From NCBI GenBank assembly GCA_937894955.1, contig CALAXO010000093.1, positions 1-10,949 on the forward strand: 10,949 bases of DNA, read 5' to 3'. The first letter of the stretch is position 1, and every line of letters starts with the position of its first letter. Of the stretch, positions 6,697 through 10,949 are shown piece after piece. The notes under the pieces were generated by a model, which saw only the letters and a list, made by a program, of their open reading frames with translations, made no database searches and was not told the DNA's origin. Source of the stretch: an uncultured Clostridia bacterium. Its GTDB lineage: Bacteria > Bacillota > Clostridia > Christensenellales > CAG-138. Both the position numbers and the translations under genes were made by a program.

Positions 6697-9339
6697 TCAC
6701 TCCTTTTCGTATGTTAATCCGGTTTTTATATCATAATGCAGCCGCACTTCGCCAAGCACCGCATTCAGCTCATTATCGAAAAGCAGAACAAGCTCCTCCT
6801 TCAGCAGCGCCGAATCCTGCCATGCGGAAAAATTGCTTTTGGTTTCACTCTCAAGCTGCGTAATCGTGCTGTCGATATTCCACCGTCGGCCGAAAAATCC
6901 AGGAAGGCGGAGCTTCTGCCGCGCAATGAGCAACGCCTCCTCCCTTGAGGGCGGCCTGTCCGCCGGTATGACCCGCTCGCATTCATCCGAAACGGTGTGT
7001 ATCTGCCCTTCCGCATCGCGCATAAGTGCAATTACGTCAATCGATGGGTCTCCGTCACGCACGGCTCTTTCGCCGGCCTGTTCGCTGCTTAAGCCAATGG
7101 CGTTATCCAGCCAGCCGTCAAGCGATTTCCCCTTTCTTTCGGACGGTTTTCCAATCAACCAATTGCATGCATTGCGCTCTTTTTTCTTTGTTTTTTTCAC
7201 GTATTCTTCTTGCGCACTTTCCATCCCCTCGGTCAGCTCTCCAAGCATTCGGTCATCGTTTTCATCGTATACACGCTGAACGAGCAGCGGAATATCGCTC
7301 GGAATCGTCAATTTGTTCGGCAGCAATGCCCGCGTCCGCATCAACAGCCATTCACCGTAAATCGCCGCACTTCCCGAATCAAAACTGTCATCCGTTTCAT
7401 CAAGAACAAAGCAGCTTGCCGTTTCCAGTCCCTGCGGACGAACCCTGTTATGTCGGTGCAGCCTGCCTGTGCGCTGCAAAAGCAGATCCATCGGGCAAAG
7501 TTCCGTTATCATAAGATCAAAATCAAGGTCAAGCGATTGTTCAAGCACCTGCGTTCCGACAATTATCAGTCCGTGTCTGCTTTCCGGGGTGGAGTGTTTG
7601 CCCACACGCTCAAGTATCTGCTCCTCGCGCTTCGCACGATCCGTCATTATGAACTGCGCATGCATGATAATAACTTCGGCTTTCGGGAAAGCGGACTGCA
7701 ATTCAGCCGCAATTTCCTGTGCTTTTCGCACGGTATTGACTATCACGCCCACACACCCGCCGCGTTCGGCGGCATAGCCTGCCCGCGCAGTTACTTCATC
7801 GCGGTAAATCGTTTTAACGGAGATTTCCTTTTGTTCACCGCTAAAGGAAAGCGCCTTCTGCTTTACAAAATTCTTCTCCGTGTACGTCAGCAGGGGATAA
7901 GCAAGGCTGCTCTTCCACGCGTCATCGATGCACTTTAGTCCCCGTCCGACATACGCCTCAACAAGCTCCGCACGACGTTTCGCCGGAAGCGTTGCCGAAA
8001 GAATAATCACCGGAACTTTATAAATTCCAAGCCATTGTATCGCCATATCAAGATATTTGCTCATATAGGCGTCGTAAGCGTGACATTCGTCAACAACGAC
8101 CACTTTTCCGGAAAGACCGAAGTGTTTCAGCATCACATGCTTTTGCTTCAGTGCCGCCATCAGCAGCTGATCGACCGTTCCGATAACAAAATCCGAAAGC
8201 AGGGTTTGCTTTCTTCCCGAAAACCAGTCGTGCACAATGAGTCCGCTGTCCGACTCGATGTTCAAATTGCTGTGCCCGGTGAACAGCTCCCGATAGTCCT
8301 CATTCAGAGCGGCATTGCCGTGCGCAAGCTTTATCGCCAAAAGGGTTTGCTCATCCTCCGCCAACCCGCCTGCCCATTTTTCAAGCCGCGGAAAAATTCC
8401 GTTTGAAGTTGCCTGCGTCGGCATTCCGAAGAACATACCGCCTGCGCCGGCTCTTGCGGCAAGTATTTCCGAAAGCGCAAGTGCCGCTTCCGTCTTTCCC
8501 AATCCCATAGGGGCTTCGATTATGTAGATTCCCGAGGACTCTGCATCCGTTGCGGTTGAAATGATATCCGCCTGCGTCGGGTTCGGCAAAAATCCGAATC
8601 GTTCCTTAAATGCTTCGTCATCCAGTCCGAAGCGCGCTTTTGATTCCCACATATTCGGGAACCCGATCGTTGTCCATGCATTTTCGATTCTTTTCGGATA
8701 ATCGCCGAATTCGCCTTTTTGGTCGGCCGATATAAGCGGAAAATATGTTGTGTTGCTTGCGATCCAGTCCGCCGTTATCAGCATTCCGGAAATAACCACC
8801 TGCGCCGGAACCGATATATCGGGAAGCGCGCTCAAATCAGAAAAACCAGCGCTTTCAAGTGAATAATCGAGCCATTCCTTCCAAAGTGAGTCAAAGAGAG
8901 ATTTGTATTTCATTCCGCGTCCGTAGAAATTATCGGGGTTTTTGTATCCCCCTTCAATTTGATTGCAAACATCCGCCGTAAGCGCCGTCGGCTTTCCGTG
9001 ATGCGCCCCCGCGATTGAAGCAATTCCTCTCAAACAGCCGAATTTTAAAAGTATCGCCTCGCTTGCAAGCGCATGGGGCGTTTCGGAAATCCTTTCAAAA
9101 CTGCCCGATTTCGGAAGATCAACGTATTCCGCAAAGGGGGAGAACTCAACCGCGTCACGTATACGTGACTGAAAAACGACGGTGACCTTTCCGATGTCAT
9201 GCACAAGCGCACAAAACTTAAGTGTTGAAAAGAATTTTTCCCTGCCGCCGCATTCAGCGCAAAGGTAATCCGAAATGCTTTCCGGCAATCTCTTTTGTGC
9301 GAGTTTTTCCATAATGCCCGCCGTGTCAAATGAATGCAT
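6697..9339 (-). CDS. cas3: Cas3, HD nuclease and SF2 helicase; 5' end apparently frameshifted
   Basis: An 880-aa reading frame. Cas3 is recruited by Cascade and unwinds and degrades target DNA 3' to 5'. HD domain (about 1-220): H2, HDIGK (H47, D48, K51), AHHG (H113, H114). SF2 helicase: Walker A EAPMGLGKT (275-283), DECH box (417-420), SAT (448-450), and motif VI QRTGRLHRH (622-630). The accessory C-terminal domain follows. All catalytic motifs are present. The ATG at 9337-9339 has no ribosome binding site and leaves only one residue before the first HD histidine. Bases 9340-9378 continue the same frame as SDRENGNDWLPFW, which is typical Cas3 sequence, but no ATG, GTG or TTG precedes it. The missing start is in another frame (TTG 9419). 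Restoring one A would give a 907-aa protein. As read, expression of functional Cas3 is uncertain. Confidence 0.95.
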   Translation of the reverse strand: MHSFDTAGIMEKLAQKRLPESISDYLCAECGGREKFFSTLKFCALVHDIGKVTVVFQSRIRDAVEFSPFAEYVDLPKSGSFERISETPHALASEAILLKFGCLRGIASIAGAHHGKPTALTADVCNQIEGGYKNPDNFYGRGMKYKSLFDSLWKEWLDYSLESAGFSDLSALPDISVPAQVVISGMLITADWIASNTTYFPLISADQKGEFGDYPKRIENAWTTIGFPNMWESKARFGLDDEAFKERFGFLPNPTQADIISTATDAESSGIYIIEAPMGLGKTEAALALSEILAARAGAGGMFFGMPTQATSNGIFPRLEKWAGGLAEDEQTLLAIKLAHGNAALNEDYRELFTGHSNLNIESDSGLIVHDWFSGRKQTLLSDFVIGTVDQLLMAALKQKHVMLKHFGLSGKVVVVDECHAYDAYMSKYLDMAIQWLGIYKVPVIILSATLPAKRRAELVEAYVGRGLKCIDDAWKSSLAYPLLTYTEKNFVKQKALSFSGEQKEISVKTIYRDEVTARAGYAAERGGCVGVIVNTVRKAQEIAAELQSAFPKAEVIIMHAQFIMTDRAKREEQILERVGKHSTPESRHGLIIVGTQVLEQSLDLDFDLMITELCPMDLLLQRTGRLHRHNRVRPQGLETASCFVLDETDDSFDSGSAAIYGEWLLMRTRALLPNKLTIPSDIPLLVQRVYDENDDRMLGELTEGMESAQEEYVKKTKKKERNACNWLIGKPSERKGKSLDGWLDNAIGLSSEQAGERAVRDGDPSIDVIALMRDAEGQIHTVSDECERVIPADRPPSREEALLIARQKLRLPGFFGRRWNIDSTITQLESETKSNFSAWQDSALLKEELVLLFDNELNAVLGEVRLHYDIKTGLTYEKE

Positions 9340-9419
9340 CCAAAACGGCAGCCAGTCGTTTCCGTTCTCTCTGTCACTTTTGCAACCGCCGCTGCAAGCT
9401 CCTTAGATAATCTGTTCAA
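9340..9419 (-). pseudogene. cas3: Out-of-frame N-terminal segment of cas3
   Basis: From TTG 9417-9419, which lies 9 nt after GAGAGG (9429-9434), the frame reads MNRLSKELAAAVAK and then leaves the Cas3 frame, ending at a stop at 9045. The other frame picks up at the same point with SDRENGNDWLPFW and joins MHSFDT of the long open frame. Joined, they give the usual Cas3 start: a short helix, then a lysine-serine motif (as in GKSS of E. coli Cas3), then the WLPFWMH lead into the HD domain. The switch is at GCAAAAGTG (9375-9383): five A residues instead of four would keep one frame. It could be a deletion, a sequencing or assembly error, or a -1 slip on A-AAA. Confidence 0.75.
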
Positions 9420-9485
9420 ATTTTTTTACCTCTCAGTGCGGACAATTTCATTGCAGCATTCTGTATTTGTCCTCTAATCGACTAT

Positions 9486-9514
9486 ATTATACCCTTATCC
9501 GTCAAAAAAGGCAA
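9486..9514 (-). promoter_or_regulatory. Promoter of the cas operon
   Basis: On the minus strand TTGCCT (9509-9514, 4 of 6 to the -35 consensus) is followed after 17 nt by a perfect TATAAT (9486-9491). Transcription would start near 9478-9480, about 60 nt ahead of the TTG at 9419. It is the only strong promoter pair I found upstream of cas3, and the tight packing downstream suggests it drives all eight cas genes. Confidence 0.65.
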
Positions 9515-9742
9515 CACATTACGTTCAGCGTCATTCTTTCTGTTCACTGCAAATATTGACTTCGTTTATTGTGTGATTACATGTTCTTTTTATATTTCCG
9601 GCAGTATTATTCCTCCATTGTGGCATATTCAATTCGATATGATAAAACGCTGCTGTACATTTTTATGTCCCGCTGCGAAGATATATTAGGCTTATCTGTG
9701 TTGTCGGTGTTCGAACCGGACCGAATTCTCCTTCGTTTTTAC
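9515..9742. other. AT-rich intergenic region between divergent promoters
   Basis: This stretch separates the leftward cas promoter from the rightward metallopeptidase promoter. I see no credible gene, RNA gene or clear terminator. A short frame at 9569-9757 has no ribosome binding site, and its translation looks like random AT-rich sequence. The region may hold binding sites for regulators of the divergent promoters, but I recognise none. Confidence 0.5.
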
Positions 9743-9771
9743 TTGAAATATTCTTAAATATGATGTACAAT
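9743..9771 (+). promoter_or_regulatory. Promoter of the metallopeptidase gene
   Basis: TTGAAA (9743-9748) and TACAAT (9766-9771), separated by 17 nt, give a good sigma-A-type promoter on the plus strand. Transcription would start near 9778 and leave a leader of about 90 nt before the TTG at 9869. The -10 box overlaps the ATG at 9770, which rules that ATG out as a start if this promoter is used. Confidence 0.6.
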
Positions 9772-9856
9772 GCAACCGGGAGCCGTCATTGGGCAGTGTA
9801 ATCAGCAAGTGCTTCACGAACTTGCGTGCAGTGTCGGTTCCGAGGCTGAGATAAAC

Positions 9857-9862
9857 GGAGGG
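9857..9862 (+). promoter_or_regulatory. Ribosome binding site that sets the TTG start of the metallopeptidase
   Basis: GGAGGG is followed after 6 nt by TTG at 9869. The upstream in-frame ATG at 9770 has no such site, so this element decides the start. Confidence 0.6.
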
Positions 9863-9868
9863 ATAGTT

Positions 9869-10381
9869 TTGGAGCAAAAAGTTATAAATGCTGATGCTTT
9901 TTCCGCCGCGTCGCAAACCTGTTCGGGAGAAAAGTTTTTTAATCCGAACACTTCGTCGGCTGCGCCGCAGGCATGTGCGGCAAAGCGCACCCCAACCTAT
10001 TCCGAACGGTTGGACAAACTGCGCAGATTTGCCGATGAGGCGGCGGAAGAGCTCCCGCAGGTATTTTATCGCGAGTTAAACGGTGGAATTGTGCTTTCTC
10101 CGATTACAAAAGCGCACCCGCAATCCGATCCGAAAAAGCCGCTGCTTGTGTTGGGCGAATACAGGAACTCGCCGCAGATGGGGCGGAGCATTGTGCTGTA
10201 CGGCGGTTCGATTTTGCGCAGTTACTGGAATTTGCCTGACGAAAAACTGAAAGCCGAGGTTCGGCACATTTTGCGGCACGAATTCACGCATCACCTTGAG
10301 TCGCTCAGCGGCATAAATGACCTTGAGATTGACGATGCAATCAAGCTGAACCGCTACAAGGCGAGCCTTCAGGCGGAATAA
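9869..10381 (+). CDS. Small HExxH metallopeptidase, Zincin_1-like
   Basis: A 170-aa protein. The zinc-binding motif HEFTHHLE (H137, E138, H141) is followed by SGINDLEIDDA, where an acidic residue may be the third ligand. Upstream lie LPQVFYRELNGGIVL (62-76), LLVLGEYRNSPQMGRSIVLYG (92-112) and LKAEVRHILRHEF. This pattern fits the Zincin_1 type of metallopeptidase family proteins common in Bacillota and Actinomycetota, whose substrate is unknown to me. There is no signal peptide or membrane segment, so it is probably cytoplasmic. Residues 1-45 precede the domain and are Ala/Ser/Gln-rich, with two similar Cys-containing segments (SAASQTCSGEK, SAAPQACAAKR). TTG at 9869 is chosen for its ribosome binding site and promoter. 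The frame is open back to ATG 9770. The gene is divergent from cas3 and has no evident link to CRISPR. Confidence 0.8.
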   Translation: MEQKVINADAFSAASQTCSGEKFFNPNTSSAAPQACAAKRTPTYSERLDKLRRFADEAAEELPQVFYRELNGGIVLSPITKAHPQSDPKKPLLVLGEYRNSPQMGRSIVLYGGSILRSYWNLPDEKLKAEVRHILRHEFTHHLESLSGINDLEIDDAIKLNRYKASLQAE

Positions 10382-10464
10382 GTTTGCAATCACGTAACAA
10401 AAACCGCCGGCGGCTGAAATTAGTTAACCCGCTTTAATTCTATCCATTGAAAGGAGTCTCAGAA
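10382..10464 (+). other. Short intergenic gap
   Basis: These 83 bp separate the metallopeptidase from the DUF362 gene. They contain the palindrome CCGCCGGCGG (10404-10413) with no T-run after it, and the AAGGAG site (10451-10456) of the next gene. No convincing promoter or terminator is visible, so the two genes may be cotranscribed. Confidence 0.4.
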
Positions 10465-10949
10465 ATGAAATCAAAAGTGTTTTTTTCTTCCGAAATCACG
10501 CCCGAAAAGGTGGTTGAGCTTTTCCATGCGGCAGCGAATGATTTGCCCGGCGGAATTCTTCCCGGCAGGGTTGCCGTAAAGCTGCATTCCGGCGAACCGG
10601 GCAATCAAAACTTTTTGAAACCGGAATTTTGGCAGCCTATCGTCAATGATGTGCACGGAACCGTTGTTGAATGCAACACCGCCTACGACGGCGGACGAAA
10701 CACAACCGAAAAACACCGCGAAACCATGGAAAAACACGGTTGGAGCAAGCATTTCACCGTTGACATTATGGATGCGGAAGGGCCGGATGCCGAGCTTTTG
10801 ATTCCGAACGGCAAGCGCATCAAAAAGGTTCAGGTCGGCAAAAATATGCTTAACTATGATTCCATGCTTGTACTTTCCCATTTCAAGGGGCACCCCATGG
10901 GCGGGTTCGGCGGCGCGCTGAAGCAGCTTTCCATCGGCTGCGCCTCCTC
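10465..10949 (+). CDS. DUF362 (Fe-S centre) protein, 3' end beyond the window
   Basis: The first 161 codons are visible and remain open at the right edge. ATG 10465-10467 lies 8 nt after AAGGAG. The protein starts MKSKVFFSSEITPEKVVELF and contains AVKLHSGEPGNQNFLKPEF (about 38-56), ECNTAYDGGRNTTEKHRETM (about 72-91), and SHFKGHPMGGFGGALKQLSI (about 138-157). These are the conserved blocks of DUF362 proteins (uncharacterised Fe-S centre proteins), which usually carry a C-terminal 4Fe-4S ferredoxin-type domain. That part would lie outside the window and cannot be confirmed. Function is unknown; a redox role is a guess from the family. No signal peptide is visible. It follows the metallopeptidase by 83 bp on the same strand. 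Confidence 0.85.
   Translation, partial: MKSKVFFSSEITPEKVVELFHAAANDLPGGILPGRVAVKLHSGEPGNQNFLKPEFWQPIVNDVHGTVVECNTAYDGGRNTTEKHRETMEKHGWSKHFTVDIMDAEGPDAELLIPNGKRIKKVQVGKNMLNYDSMLVLSHFKGHPMGGFGGALKQLSIGCAS

Noticed and set aside
9045..9339. Separate gene from TTG 9419 to the stop at 9045
   Set aside because: Past the frame switch it is only an alternative frame of the cas3 HD domain, with no recognisable protein features.
9709..9717. GTTCGAACC, resembling a tRNA T-loop
   Set aside because: The flanking bases do not form a 5-bp T-stem, and no acceptor, D or anticodon arm is present upstream.
9569..9757. 62-codon plus-strand frame
   Set aside because: It has no ribosome binding site, unusual aromatic-rich AT-driven composition, and overlaps the metallopeptidase promoter.
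9770..9868. N-terminal extension of the metallopeptidase from ATG 9770
   Set aside because: There is no ribosome binding site, the ATG overlaps a -10 box, and a strong GGAGGG plus TTG lies downstream.
10404..10413. CCGCCGGCGG as a terminator of the metallopeptidase gene
   Set aside because: It is a palindrome with room for only a 3-bp stem, and no T-run follows.
1..10949. A novel defence system beyond CRISPR
   Set aside because: Every cas gene is assigned to the known I-E set. The two right-hand genes are common families with no visible link to defence.

Overview
The window holds an almost complete type I-E CRISPR-Cas locus on the minus strand (positions 1 to about 9515). It is followed by the start of an unrelated plus-strand region with two housekeeping-like genes (about 9743 to the right edge). 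Read along the minus strand, the order is promoter, cas3, cse1 (casA/cas8e), cse2 (casB), cas7e, cas5e, cas6e, cas1, a cas2-DnaQ exonuclease fusion, a very short leader, then the leader-proximal end of the CRISPR array. Only one full repeat, one spacer and part of a second repeat fall inside the window.

Together these genes cover all three CRISPR stages. Cas1 and Cas2-DnaQ capture and trim new spacers. Cas6e cuts the array transcript. Cse1, Cse2, Cas7e, Cas5e and Cas6e form Cascade around the crRNA, and Cas3 is recruited to degrade the target DNA. Genes overlap or abut throughout, so one transcript from the sigma-A-type promoter at 9486-9514 probably covers the whole set. A second weak promoter candidate, inside the 3' end of cas2-dnaQ, may drive the array.

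The main anomaly is the 5' end of cas3. The expected N-terminus (LSKELAAAVAK, then SDRENGNDWLPFW, then MHSFDT) is split over two reading frames at a run of four A residues (9378-9381). The open frame therefore starts at an ATG with no ribosome binding site, immediately before the first HD-domain histidine. This is a one-base deletion, a slippage site or a sequence error. Other points of note are the DnaQ fusion, a leader of only 45 bp, an in-frame 12-bp tandem duplication in cas6e close to the catalytic histidine, and an acidic tail on Cas5e.

On the right, divergent from the cas operon, lie a small HExxH metallopeptidase (Zincin_1-like), with its own good promoter and a TTG start, and the first 161 codons of a DUF362 (Fe-S centre) protein that runs off the window.

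The organism is most likely a member of the Bacillota, probably Clostridia. This is an inference from strong GGAGG-type ribosome binding sites, TTG starts, sigma-A-like promoters, a repeat very close to those of streptococcal and lactobacillar I-E arrays, and flanking gene families common in clostridia. I see no undescribed defence system: this is a recognised I-E locus with some unusual details.
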